A stretch of 14,801 bases of DNA. Origin: Coriobacteriales bacterium (GTDB lineage: Bacteria; Actinomycetota; Coriobacteriia; Coriobacteriales; UBA8131). Position numbers and translations under genes: made by a program. Shown here in pieces: positions 1-6,401 of this stretch (position 1 is its first letter; every line of letters starts with the position of its first letter). Where the stretch lies: NCBI GenBank assembly GCA_031290695.1, contig JAITNB010000129.1, forward strand, positions 1-14,801. Direction: 5' to 3'. The notes beneath the pieces are model-generated. The model saw only the letters and a program-made list of their open reading frames with translations. It did not search any database and was not told where the DNA came from.

Positions 1-735
1 GTCATCGCCAGCCTGGGGCTGACGACCCCTGAGATAAAGCCGTTCCAGGAGTTCTGGGCGCAGCCCGAGATCGCCCTCAGCGGCACAACCCAGGATGTCG
101 AGCGTCCGGACGACGAGAACACCTCCGACCAGAGCAACGAGAAGACCGACTCTAACAAGGAGGAGGAACAGGGCAACGACTCGGATATCTCGGAGGAGGA
201 GCAGGGCGAGGTCGAAGGCAACCCCCTTGCTGGCCTCTCGCAACTGCTCTCTGCCTTTGACGTGCGCAACTGGAACCAAACCTATAACTCCATCAGCTAC
301 CTCATACCGGACTGGCTAAAGTTCATCTTGCCGGTGCTGCTCGTCGTGTTGTTTGTCGCCTTCACCGTGTTCTGGCGCTGCCGGCGCACCTTGCGGCTCA
401 AGCGGCTGGAGAGGCGGCCGTACCCCTACCGGGTGTGGTACCTTTACGAGTTTCTGCTCAAGCGCTACCGCCGCTTGAAGATATCGTATCCTGCCTACCT
501 CACGCCCCTTGAGTTTGCCCTTGGCTCCGAGCGCGTAATGCTGCCGTTTGCCGAGGGAACCGGCGGCGTTGACTTCATCGACGTGACCACCACCTACCAG
601 GATGTCTGCTATGGCGGCGTAGCCGTAGGTGCCGAGGAATATGACGGGATAGTCGCCTATTACAAGGCATTCTTCAAGAACGCCCGCAAGCATGTGGGCG
701 GGCTTAAATGGTTATGGAAGTTCTGGCGGATATAA
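1..735 (+). CDS. C-terminal part of a transglutaminase-like (TgpA/DUF4129-type) membrane protein, 5' end outside the window
   Basis: The frame is open from base 1 to a TAA at 733-735, giving 244 residues with no start needed inside the window. The visible order is an unassigned stretch (about 1-33), a highly acidic Asp/Glu/Ser/Asn-rich linker (about 34-76), one hydrophobic transmembrane segment (about 107-125, starting near LKFILPVLLVV), then a basic cytoplasmic tail. The tail contains YLTPLEFA and a late TTTYQDVCYGG segment, which resembles the DUF4129 domain found at the C terminus of bacterial transglutaminase-like proteins of the MoxR/DUF58/TgpA cluster. In that family an extracytoplasmic transglutaminase-like domain precedes this region, and here it would lie upstream of the window. 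Family assignment is by resemblance only. The catalytic domain cannot be seen, so activity is unknown. The only ATG/GTG candidates inside would cut off the linker, so an internal start is unlikely. Confidence 0.6.
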   Translation, partial: VIASLGLTTPEIKPFQEFWAQPEIALSGTTQDVERPDDENTSDQSNEKTDSNKEEEQGNDSDISEEEQGEVEGNPLAGLSQLLSAFDVRNWNQTYNSISYLIPDWLKFILPVLLVVLFVAFTVFWRCRRTLRLKRLERRPYPYRVWYLYEFLLKRYRRLKISYPAYLTPLEFALGSERVMLPFAEGTGGVDFIDVTTTYQDVCYGGVAVGAEEYDGIVAYYKAFFKNARKHVGGLKWLWKFWRI

Positions 736-794
736 GGAAGGCTCAAATGAATGTGGAAGTTTTAGATACTGGTCGATAGGGGCCTCAATCCTAA

Positions 795-1766
795 ATGGGA
801 AAGGTCTGTCTAACAGAAAGCGAGAAGAACATGCATGACAACACGCAACAACCACTGATCAACTGGGATGCACTGCAAAGTATGGTGTTGAGCCGTATGC
901 CAGGGCCGCCGATGCCTGGGCAGGGCGGCAAGGATGGTAAAGGTGGCAAGGGTGGCAAGGGTGGCCAGGGTGGCCCGCCGCACGGTGGCCCCGGTCGCGG
1001 CATTGGCGGCTGGGACAAGCAGGCTGCCTATTACAGCAAGATGGTGCAAATGGAGAAGGAGTGGACGCTCAGGCAGATCGAGTGCATTGAGACAGAGCCT
1101 GCAGATACCGTACTCGATATCTGCTGTGGCCCTGGCAGGCTCGTGGTGCCGCTGGCCAAGCAGGTTGCACGGGTAACGGCGCTCGATGCCTCGCCCAAGA
1201 TGCTTGAGCTTTGCGTGGGTTATGCACGTGACGAGGGCGTTGAGGATAAAGTACAGACCCTCTTGCTCGATTGGGATGATAAAGAGGCAGTAGGGGAGTT
1301 GGAGCCTCACGACATCGTTGTCACCTCCCGCAACCAATCGCTGTTTGACCCCAAGGCGCTCTCAAGGCTCGCCAAGAAATACGTCGTCATGATCATCTGG
1401 GCCAATGGCGCGCCCACCATCCCGCAGATTATTGGTTCGTTGTTCAAGGACACGCAAGAAGAAGGCAGGAGGTTTCCGCCCATGCCTCAGATGGACCGCC
1501 GTTTGGGCAACAACCTGTTCTACAACAAGGTCTATGACTTAGGTTACGACCCCAATGTGCGCATTCTTGACGACGGCTACGAGCGTGTCTTCGCAGATCG
1601 CGAGGAGGCCTACCGGGAGCTAAGCCAACTCGGCATGTTTGAACTGCCCGATGACAAAAGGGACATCTTCAAACGAAACGCCGACGAGTACCTTACCAAC
1701 AACCCCAACGGCACCGTAACCTACTTCGCCGCAACCGCATCAATGGTTATCTGGTGGAAGGTATAG
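795..1766 (+). CDS. class I SAM-dependent methyltransferase with Gly/Lys-rich N-terminal repeat
   Basis: The protein has 323 residues if it starts at ATG 795. A second ATG at 831 (residue 13), preceded by a purine-rich GAGAAG, is an equally good or better start, since the first 12 residues look non-family and 795 has only a distant AGGGG. Residues about 43-70 are a low-complexity run with repeated GGK units followed by Gly/Pro. The catalytic fold begins near residue 85. VLDICCGPG (106-114) is SAM-binding motif I with the usual GxG, and VTALDAS (127-133) supplies the acidic residue that normally contacts the SAM ribose. These motifs fit the broad Methyltransf_11/25 superfamily. The substrate cannot be told from sequence. 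The gene stands alone downstream of the transglutaminase-like gene (59-nt gap) and converges on a moeA-type gene, so a link to molybdenum cofactor enzymes is possible but unproven. Confidence 0.8.
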   Translation: MGKVCLTESEKNMHDNTQQPLINWDALQSMVLSRMPGPPMPGQGGKDGKGGKGGKGGQGGPPHGGPGRGIGGWDKQAAYYSKMVQMEKEWTLRQIECIETEPADTVLDICCGPGRLVVPLAKQVARVTALDASPKMLELCVGYARDEGVEDKVQTLLLDWDDKEAVGELEPHDIVVTSRNQSLFDPKALSRLAKKYVVMIIWANGAPTIPQIIGSLFKDTQEEGRRFPPMPQMDRRLGNNLFYNKVYDLGYDPNVRILDDGYERVFADREEAYRELSQLGMFELPDDKRDIFKRNADEYLTNNPNGTVTYFAATASMVIWWKV

Positions 1767-1779
1767 GTGCAATCAAAGA

Positions 1780-1842
1780 AAACGAGGCGAGCACTTTGCG
1801 GATAAGGCCGTTAGTGTCAAGCCTTAAAGCGATGCCTCGTTT
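1780..1842. terminator. possible nested stem-loop between convergent genes
   Basis: A perfect 9-bp inverted repeat (AAACGAGGC at 1780-1788, GCCTCGTTT at 1834-1842) encloses a 6-bp inner stem (TAAGGC 1803-1808, GCCTTA 1821-1826). It sits between the stop codons of two convergent genes and runs into the last codons of the minus-strand gene. The position suits a shared bidirectional terminator. The outer loop is long and there is no strong U-run, so this is weak. Confidence 0.3.
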
Positions 1843-3059
1843 CTCAGTAATTCGATGGTGACCTGCTCGCCTTGTTGGTAGCCGCCCTTTCGTCCGAGTT
1901 CGGTGACAAATTGGGCGGGGGCAGTGAGCAGCTTGGGCATCGAGTTCTCGCGCATGGCGATAGGGGTGGCTGCAAAGCCTTCCTCGGTCTTCTCCACATC
2001 AAGCCTTGCAAGTATCTCCATGAACGGCGGGGCGCCAAGCTTTGTGGCCAGTGTCGCGGTTACCGTTGGGTTTTGCTCGGGCACACTTCCCAGCGCGTGC
2101 GCCACCAAAGCGCGGGTACACCAGTCCATCACGTAGTAGGTGGCCAGCGGCGGGCCGGGAATGTTGATCACCGGCTTGTCGGCAACAAGCGCAGCACAGA
2201 GCGGGCGTCCCGGTGCGGCGGCTATCCAGTGGCAGAGTACCTCGCCCATCTGCTCAAGCAGGGTGGCATTGAAGTCCTCGCCGCCTTTGGACGAACCCGC
2301 GTTGATGAGTACAAAGTCGGCCTGTGCGAGCGCTTCTTCGAGGGTTGCCTTGAGCTTTGCGGGGTCGTCGCGCACGATGGGAAAGCTGAGCGGCTCGGCA
2401 CCCAGCTCCCGCAGCATCTCGCGTACCAGGACGGTGTTGGAATCAAGGGTCTGCCCGCGTGTGGGGGCTTGATTGGCGGGGATAAGTTCGCTGCCGGTGG
2501 GGATAAAAGCGACCACGGGGCGCTTGCGTACCTCAGGGTGCGTGATGCCTCCCGCTGCCAGGGCTGCGAGGTCCCAGGGGCGCAGCTTGGTGCCGGTGCG
2601 TGCCAGCAGCTCACCTTTTGGGATGCTGGCTCCTGCGGGGCGTACATTGAGGCCGGGGTGTACCTCAAACGGCTCGCTGGGGCCGGGGCCAGAGCCAGGG
2701 CCGCCGGGCGCATCGTCTATGCGTATGCCCCCGTCTTCTGGGAAGCTTATGCGCTCGATGGGGATCACTGCGTCGTAGGCATCGTCAAAATCGTCGCCGG
2801 TATCGGCGCGGATGCAGTCTGTGCCCAGTTGCCAGCTGGAGGTGTTGGGGATGCCGTTGGCGAAGCGGGCAGCGTCCACCGCGACCCCGTCCATCGCGGA
2901 TGCCCGGTAGACTGGCTGGTTGTAGAGGGCATGGTAGTCGCGGGCCAGTATGCGGTTCGCGGCGGCTTCGAGGGGGATGGCCTCGATGGCACTTGCAGGG
3001 TTCCATTTTTCTTTGAGGGTGTCTATGACCCATTGACGTGTGGGATGCTGCTCTGGCAT
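1824..3059 (-). CDS. moeA: molybdopterin molybdotransferase, MoeA family (divergent)
   Basis: The protein has 411 residues starting at ATG 3057-3059, which has AGGAG nine bases upstream; the frame extends 22 codons further but those codons overlap the promoter. MoeA inserts molybdate into adenylylated molybdopterin to make the molybdenum cofactor in the cytoplasm. Family landmarks appear in order: YRASAMDGVAV (51-61), an acidic substrate-binding stretch ending in DAVIPIE (96-102), VRPAGASIPKGELL (139-152), the MoCF-fold strand VVAFIPTGSEL (182-192), DSNTVLV (206-212), the loop INAGSSKGGEDF (252-263) and a C-terminal beta domain. Two landmarks differ from the usual family: the KPGKP-like element reads APGRP (282-286) and the PGNP-like element reads PGPP (301-304). 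A Gly/Pro-rich insertion lies at about 116-130. Family membership is firm. Whether it makes the standard cofactor or serves a specialised enzyme is open. Confidence 0.85.
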   Translation of the reverse strand: MPEQHPTRQWVIDTLKEKWNPASAIEAIPLEAAANRILARDYHALYNQPVYRASAMDGVAVDAARFANGIPNTSSWQLGTDCIRADTGDDFDDAYDAVIPIERISFPEDGGIRIDDAPGGPGSGPGPSEPFEVHPGLNVRPAGASIPKGELLARTGTKLRPWDLAALAAGGITHPEVRKRPVVAFIPTGSELIPANQAPTRGQTLDSNTVLVREMLRELGAEPLSFPIVRDDPAKLKATLEEALAQADFVLINAGSSKGGEDFNATLLEQMGEVLCHWIAAAPGRPLCAALVADKPVINIPGPPLATYYVMDWCTRALVAHALGSVPEQNPTVTATLATKLGAPPFMEILARLDVEKTEEGFAATPIAMRENSMPKLLTAPAQFVTELGRKGGYQQGEQVTIELLRNEASL

Positions 3060-3096
3060 GTGTCGCGCTCCTTTGCGGTAGGCCTTTATTGTGGAG

Positions 3097-3125
3097 ATAC
3101 TATAATAAAGCACAACTGATCGCAA
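3097..3125 (-). promoter_or_regulatory. promoter of the moeA-type gene
   Basis: On the minus strand a TTGCGA -35-like hexamer (3120-3125) is followed after 17 bases by TAGTAT (3097-3102), about 40 bases upstream of the ATG at 3059. The region is clearly more AT-rich than the flanking genes. Confidence 0.5.
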
Positions 3126-3144
3126 CGATCACAAAACGGTCTCT

Positions 3145-3175
3145 TTTTACCTATCTTTTACCTATCTTTTTATCC
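3145..3175. repeat. tandem 11-bp direct repeat in the moeA-ruvC intergenic region
   Basis: TTTTACCTATC occurs twice head to tail (3145-3155 and 3156-3166), followed by a degenerate third unit (TTTTTATCC, 3167-3175). The repeat lies just upstream of the ruvC -35 and about 20 bases beyond the -35 of the divergent moeA-type gene. Its function is unknown; an activator site or an AT-rich UP-like element is possible. Confidence 0.6.
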
Positions 3176-3182
3176 CAGAGAC

Positions 3183-3211
3183 TGGACAAACGAACAGGTG
3201 TTCGCTATCAT
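3183..3211 (+). promoter_or_regulatory. promoter of the ruvC-ruvA-ruvB operon
   Basis: TGGACA (3183-3188) and TATCAT (3206-3211) are separated by exactly 17 bases and resemble a sigma-70-type promoter. The predicted transcript would start near 3218 and leave a leader of roughly 27 nt before the GTG at 3245. The spacer contains a LexA-type dyad, listed separately. Confidence 0.7.
3191..3204. promoter_or_regulatory. LexA/SOS operator (CGAACA-GG-TGTTCG)
   Basis: This 14-bp dyad has perfect 6-bp arms and matches the Gram-positive and actinobacterial SOS box core CGAAC-N4-GTTCG. It lies wholly inside the 17-bp spacer between the -35 and -10 hexamers of the ruvC promoter, where bound LexA would block RNA polymerase. 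The match and position are seen directly. Binding by LexA is inferred from the known consensus. Confidence 0.8.
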
Positions 3212-3244
3212 GGCACTAGGTGACGCGAGAGACTTGGAGCGACG

Positions 3245-3748
3245 GTGGCAAACCCAGCACGTACTAAGACCATAATCCTTGGTATTGACCCTGGCCTGGC
3301 TAACTCGGGCTGGGGCGTTATCGAGGAGACAGGCGCGCATAAGCGCGCGCTTGCCTACGGCTGCATCTCCACCACGGCCGGGCTTGACATCGCCACGCGG
3401 CTCAAGTCCATCCACGACCAGCTCTGCGCGGTAATCGAGCGCTACCGCCCCACCGAGCTTGGCATCGAGCAGGTCTACTTTGGCGCAAACTCCAAGAGCG
3501 CGATGGCAACGGGGCAGGCTCGGGGCGCGGCCTTGGTTGCGGCTGCAACGCTCCAGTTGGAGGTGGGGGAGTATTCGCCCCGGCAGATCAAGCAGGTGGT
3601 GGTAGGCACTGGCACGGCCAGCAAGGAACAGGTACAGTACATGGTGCGCGTAATCCTCGGCCTTGACCACGAGCCCAGCCCCGACCACGCGGCCGATGCC
3701 CTTGCAGCCGCGATATGCCATTCACATATGAGAAAGGTATGCAAATGA
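3245..3748 (+). CDS. ruvC: crossover junction endodeoxyribonuclease RuvC
   Basis: The protein has 167 residues from a GTG start with GGAG at 3236-3239, close to the usual family length. RuvC is the dimeric nuclease that cuts Holliday junctions symmetrically after RuvAB-driven branch migration. The RNase H-like active site is complete: D15 in LGIDPG, E75 in GIEQVYF, and H148 plus D151 in PDHAADALA. Histidine at the third position replaces the aspartate of the E. coli enzyme, a variation known in other active RuvC proteins such as that of Thermus. It is the first gene of the operon. Its TGA overlaps the ruvA ATG by four bases (ATGA), which indicates translational coupling. The promoter has an SOS-type operator. 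A yebC gene, often just upstream in other bacteria, is absent here. Confidence 0.97.
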   Translation: MANPARTKTIILGIDPGLANSGWGVIEETGAHKRALAYGCISTTAGLDIATRLKSIHDQLCAVIERYRPTELGIEQVYFGANSKSAMATGQARGAALVAAATLQLEVGEYSPRQIKQVVVGTGTASKEQVQYMVRVILGLDHEPSPDHAADALAAAICHSHMRKVCK

Positions 3749-4335
3749 TCTCCTTCTTGCGCGGTGTCCTTGCCTTCCGTGATGCCCAGGGCATCGTCAT
3801 CGATGTTGGAGGGGTGGGCTTTCGCGTGGGCATGTCGACCCAGTCCATCGCCTCGCTTGGCACCGTAGGCGACACGGCCACGGTGTTCACCGTCATGCAG
3901 GTGCGTGACGACGGCATGTCACTCTACGGCTTCTCCACCGAGGAGGAGCGCCTGGTGTTTGAGAAGCTCATCACCGTCTCGGGCGTGGGGCCCAAGGTGG
4001 CGCTTTCGGCGCTTTCGACCTTTCCGGCAGCGACGCTCATGCATGTTATCTCCACGGAGGAGGTTGGCCGTATCGCCACGGTTGCGGGGATCGGGAAGAA
4101 AACGGCGCAGCGCATCGTCCTTGAGCTCAAGACGGCCTTTGGGCCCGCCCCGGCCGCTGCGCCTGGCAACAGTGACCCCGTGCATACCGAGGGGTACGAA
4201 CAGGCGACCGAGGCGCTTCTTGGTATGGGATTTACCAGCGCAGAGGTCACACTCGCGCTTAAAGGGTATGATGGTGATAGTACTGGCACTGGCGCGCTTG
4301 TGCGCCACGCGTTGAGGAGATTGGGGACGCTATAG
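3745..4335 (+). CDS. ruvA: Holliday junction DNA helicase subunit RuvA
   Basis: The protein has 196 residues starting at ATG 3745, chosen because MISFLRG is the canonical RuvA N terminus, the ATG overlaps the ruvC stop, and GAAAGG (3730-3735) sits nine bases upstream. RuvA tetramers bind the four-way junction and recruit RuvB. The N-terminal OB-fold domain covers about 1-64 ([11 protein letters not shown] is typical). Two helix-hairpin-helix motifs follow, one around SGVGPK (79-84) and one around AGIGKK (114-119) leading into [11 protein letters not shown] flexible Ala/Pro linker (about 133-147) leads to C-terminal domain III (149-196), which contacts RuvB. All expected parts are present. The stop TAG shares its G with the ruvB GTG. 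Confidence 0.96.
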   Translation: MISFLRGVLAFRDAQGIVIDVGGVGFRVGMSTQSIASLGTVGDTATVFTVMQVRDDGMSLYGFSTEEERLVFEKLITVSGVGPKVALSALSTFPAATLMHVISTEEVGRIATVAGIGKKTAQRIVLELKTAFGPAPAAAPGNSDPVHTEGYEQATEALLGMGFTSAEVTLALKGYDGDSTGTGALVRHALRRLGTL

Positions 4336-5381
4336 TGGCAACCTGGGAAGCCGATGACCTGCACGGGCCAGGCAGTGACGATGAGGCAAAACGGGCGCTC
4401 TCGCCCGAGCTCACCGAGGACGACCTGGGCCTTGACCGGTCGCTGCGCCCCAAAATGCTTGACGACTACCTGGGGCAGACGCGCGTCAAGGAGAACCTCG
4501 CCCTGCTCATCACTGCGGCCCGCCAACGGGGCGACACCCTCGACCACCTCCTGTTCTCAGGCCCTCCCGGCCTTGGCAAGACGACGCTTGCCGGCGTAGT
4601 GGCAAACGAGCTGGGCGTATCCATCAAGGCGACCAGCGGCCCCGCCGTCGAGCGTACCGGCGACCTGGCAGCCATCCTCACCAATCTGGAGAAAGGCGAT
4701 GTGCTCTTTATCGACGAGATACACCGCCTCAACCGTGCGGTTGAGGAGGTCCTGTACCCGGCCATGGAGGACTTTGTCCTCGACATCATCATAGGCAAGG
4801 GCCCGGCGGCACGCTCGCTGCGCCTCGACATACCGCCCTTCACCCTTGTGGGGGCCACCACGCGAACCGGCCTGCTCACGGGGCCGTTGCGTGACCGCTT
4901 TGGTATCGCGTTCAGGCTCGACTACTACACCGTCGAGGAACTACACGACATAGTCACCCGCTCAGCCGCCATCCTCGACGTCGCTATCGACGAGCGAGGG
5001 GCCTTCGAGATCGCCCGCCGCAGCAGGGGTACCCCTCGCCTGGCCAACCGTCTGCTCAAACGGGTACGCGACTTTGCCGAGGTGCGCGCCAGCGGCTCGA
5101 TCACCGAGGACGTCGCCGCCCAGGCGCTCTCGTTCTTTGAGGTAGACAGCCTGGGGCTCGATACGATGGACAACAAGATACTCGGCCTGCTCACCAATAC
5201 CTTTCGTGGCAAGCCGGTGGGCCTCAACACGCTGGCAAGCGCCTTGGGGGAGGATGCCGAGACCCTTGAGGACGTCTATGAGCCGTACCTGCTGCAACAG
5301 GGGCTGTTGCAGCGCACGCCCAAGGGACGCATCGCCACCGAGCGGGCATTCGAGCACGTAGGGATACCTGTCACCACGTAG
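4335..5381 (+). CDS. ruvB: Holliday junction branch-migration ATPase RuvB
   Basis: The protein has 348 residues from a GTG that overlaps the ruvA stop by one base (TAGTG). GGGGA lies about eight bases upstream and GAGGAG further up. RuvB is the hexameric AAA+ motor that drives branch migration. Walker A GPPGLGKT (76-83), Walker B LFIDEIH (124-130), sensor 1 ATTR (174-177), the arginine-finger region PLRDRFG (184-190) and sensor 2 around GTPRLANR (232-239) are all intact. The C-terminal winged-helix domain includes [11 protein letters not shown] and ends with a basic TPKGR segment. The first 35 residues are an acidic, poorly conserved extension, common in RuvB. Overlapping reading frames with ruvC and ruvA show a single operon. 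Confidence 0.97.
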   Translation: MATWEADDLHGPGSDDEAKRALSPELTEDDLGLDRSLRPKMLDDYLGQTRVKENLALLITAARQRGDTLDHLLFSGPPGLGKTTLAGVVANELGVSIKATSGPAVERTGDLAAILTNLEKGDVLFIDEIHRLNRAVEEVLYPAMEDFVLDIIIGKGPAARSLRLDIPPFTLVGATTRTGLLTGPLRDRFGIAFRLDYYTVEELHDIVTRSAAILDVAIDERGAFEIARRSRGTPRLANRLLKRVRDFAEVRASGSITEDVAAQALSFFEVDSLGLDTMDNKILGLLTNTFRGKPVGLNTLASALGEDAETLEDVYEPYLLQQGLLQRTPKGRIATERAFEHVGIPVTT

Positions 5382-5394
5382 AAGAAGGAGCGAG

Positions 5395-5808
5395 ATGTTC
5401 GAGAACGATTACATTATGCGTATGATATTGCAGCTGGTCTCAGTCATTCAGCGGTCCCTGCTTTTGCGCGACCTCTCACCCGAGATTGAGGCGAAGGATA
5501 TCGAGGATGCCGTTGGCAACGCCATCGACATCGACGCGCGCCTGTTCTTCTCGCTTGCCCCCGAGTCCATGGTCTCGATGCTGCAACTGGGGAGCTTTGA
5601 CGAACAGCTGAGCGGCTATGTGCTCCGCTCGATGTACTACGAGGCTGACATCCTCGAAAAGGCCGGTGACATACAACGCGCCAGCCTGAGAAGGTCCCAA
5701 GCTGACGCGATAGCAAAAGCATACGGAGCAGACGTCACTCCCGCCGATGCAACCCCCGCGGCCCTCGAGGCATTCTTCAACAAGGGCCAGGAGGATCCGC
5801 TTCCTTAA
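5395..5808 (+). CDS. DUF6483-like protein of unknown function
   Basis: The protein has 137 residues from ATG 5395, with AAGGAG ending four bases upstream. The opening MFENDYIMRMI and the all-helical character, with an amphipathic N-terminal part (about 1-60), a YYEADILEKAGD segment (81-92) and an Ala-rich end, resemble proteins grouped as DUF6483; this is from memory of the family's N-terminal pattern. YEADILEKAGD has a tetratricopeptide-like look, but I see only one unit. There are no cysteines, no signal peptide and no catalytic motif. It lies 13 nt after ruvB, so it is probably cotranscribed with ruvCAB under the SOS-type operator. Its stop overlaps the stop of the convergent superoxide reductase gene. 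The molecular function is unknown. Confidence 0.75.
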   Translation: MFENDYIMRMILQLVSVIQRSLLLRDLSPEIEAKDIEDAVGNAIDIDARLFFSLAPESMVSMLQLGSFDEQLSGYVLRSMYYEADILEKAGDIQRASLRRSQADAIAKAYGADVTPADATPAALEAFFNKGQEDPLP

Positions 5809-6179
5809 ACCCTGGCTTCCCAGAGGCCGTGCAGGTTGCAGAGTGCCTGTACGATGACGGGCTCGTTGGTACGCTCGACCTTGAATTCGGCCACGGGCTT
5901 GTCCGCAGGGCCAAAGCTCACGCTGCCTACCGGCTCGCTGCCCACGAACGCGCGGATATACTCGATGAGGTGCTCCTCGGTTTGGGGATGCTCGATGCCC
6001 TTGAGCCCGATCGTCACCTTGATGAGCTGGCCAACCGCCAACTCCTCAACCTCGATGTTGGGGGTGTGCTTGAGCTCGAAGTCGCTTGCGGCATCGATAT
6101 CCTCGATGGAATGTACTTCCTGGACGGTTCCTTCGTTGACCTCTTCGACAGCGTTGTCAAAACTTACGGTATCACTCAT
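5805..6179 (-). CDS. superoxide reductase, one-iron (neelaredoxin/desulfoferrodoxin C-terminal domain) type
   Basis: The protein has 124 residues starting at ATG 6177-6179, with AAGGA six bases upstream; a longer frame to 6275 lacks a ribosome site. Superoxide reductase reduces superoxide to peroxide without making oxygen, a defence of anaerobes. The iron ligands of the family are all present with correct spacing: H38 (LKHTP), H64 and H70 (IEHPQTEEH), C114 and H117 (CNLHGLW). No desulforedoxin (rubredoxin-like) centre exists; C114 is the only cysteine, so this is the one-iron form. K37 precedes H38 as usual, but the residue two before the histidine, normally glutamate, is Leu36; E35 is one place further away. 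The first 30 or so residues are an acidic extension of unknown role. The gene is transcribed alone, convergent with the ruvB-linked gene. Confidence 0.85.
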   Translation of the reverse strand: MSDTVSFDNAVEEVNEGTVQEVHSIEDIDAASDFELKHTPNIEVEELAVGQLIKVTIGLKGIEHPQTEEHLIEYIRAFVGSEPVGSVSFGPADKPVAEFKVERTNEPVIVQALCNLHGLWEARV

Positions 6180-6281
6180 GGTTGTTCCTTCTTTCAAATC
6201 TCGTGTACAGATAAAGTGACTGCAGGGATGCCCACAGTCCGTTAAGGGAATAATCGTAGCACACAAAACTATCATGTGACA

Positions 6282-6310
6282 TTAACGTGCGTTTACTGTT
6301 AAACTAATCT
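6282..6310 (+). promoter_or_regulatory. candidate promoter for the SepIVA-like/DUF177 genes
   Basis: TTAACG (6282-6287) and TAATCT (6305-6310) are spaced by 17 bases in the most AT-rich part of the 222-bp divergent region. The same TTAACG -35 sequence is used ahead of pyrH. A perfect 5+5 palindrome fills most of the spacer. A promoter for the divergent superoxide reductase gene must lie within about 6200-6300 on the other strand, but I could not assign one confidently. Confidence 0.45.
6291..6304. promoter_or_regulatory. palindrome GTTTA-CTGT-TAAAC, possible repressor operator
   Basis: This is a perfect dyad with 5-bp arms and a 4-bp centre, located between the predicted -35 and -10. It does not match the LexA core. 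The regulator is unknown; a site shared with the divergent superoxide reductase gene is possible. Confidence 0.4.
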
Positions 6311-6401
6311 CTGATTTATTTTTCGCACCCGGGAACAGGATAAAACGCAGACGACGGGTGCGGGTATTGGATGTCTGATAAGTGCTTTGAAGGGAACGGA
6401 T

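Noticed and set aside
795..1018. Gly/Lys DNA repeat considered as a CRISPR-like or VNTR array
   Set aside because: The units are contiguous, in frame and without spacers; it is a coding low-complexity tract.
1872..3119. 415-codon open frame antisense to moeA
   Set aside because: It is a mirror of the GC-rich moeA reading frame, has no ribosome site and yields a protein with no recognisable family; moeA motifs on the other strand are unambiguous.
6180..6275. N-terminal extension of superoxide reductase from the ATG at 6275
   Set aside because: The added residues have no family counterpart, and a good ribosome site precedes the ATG at 6179.
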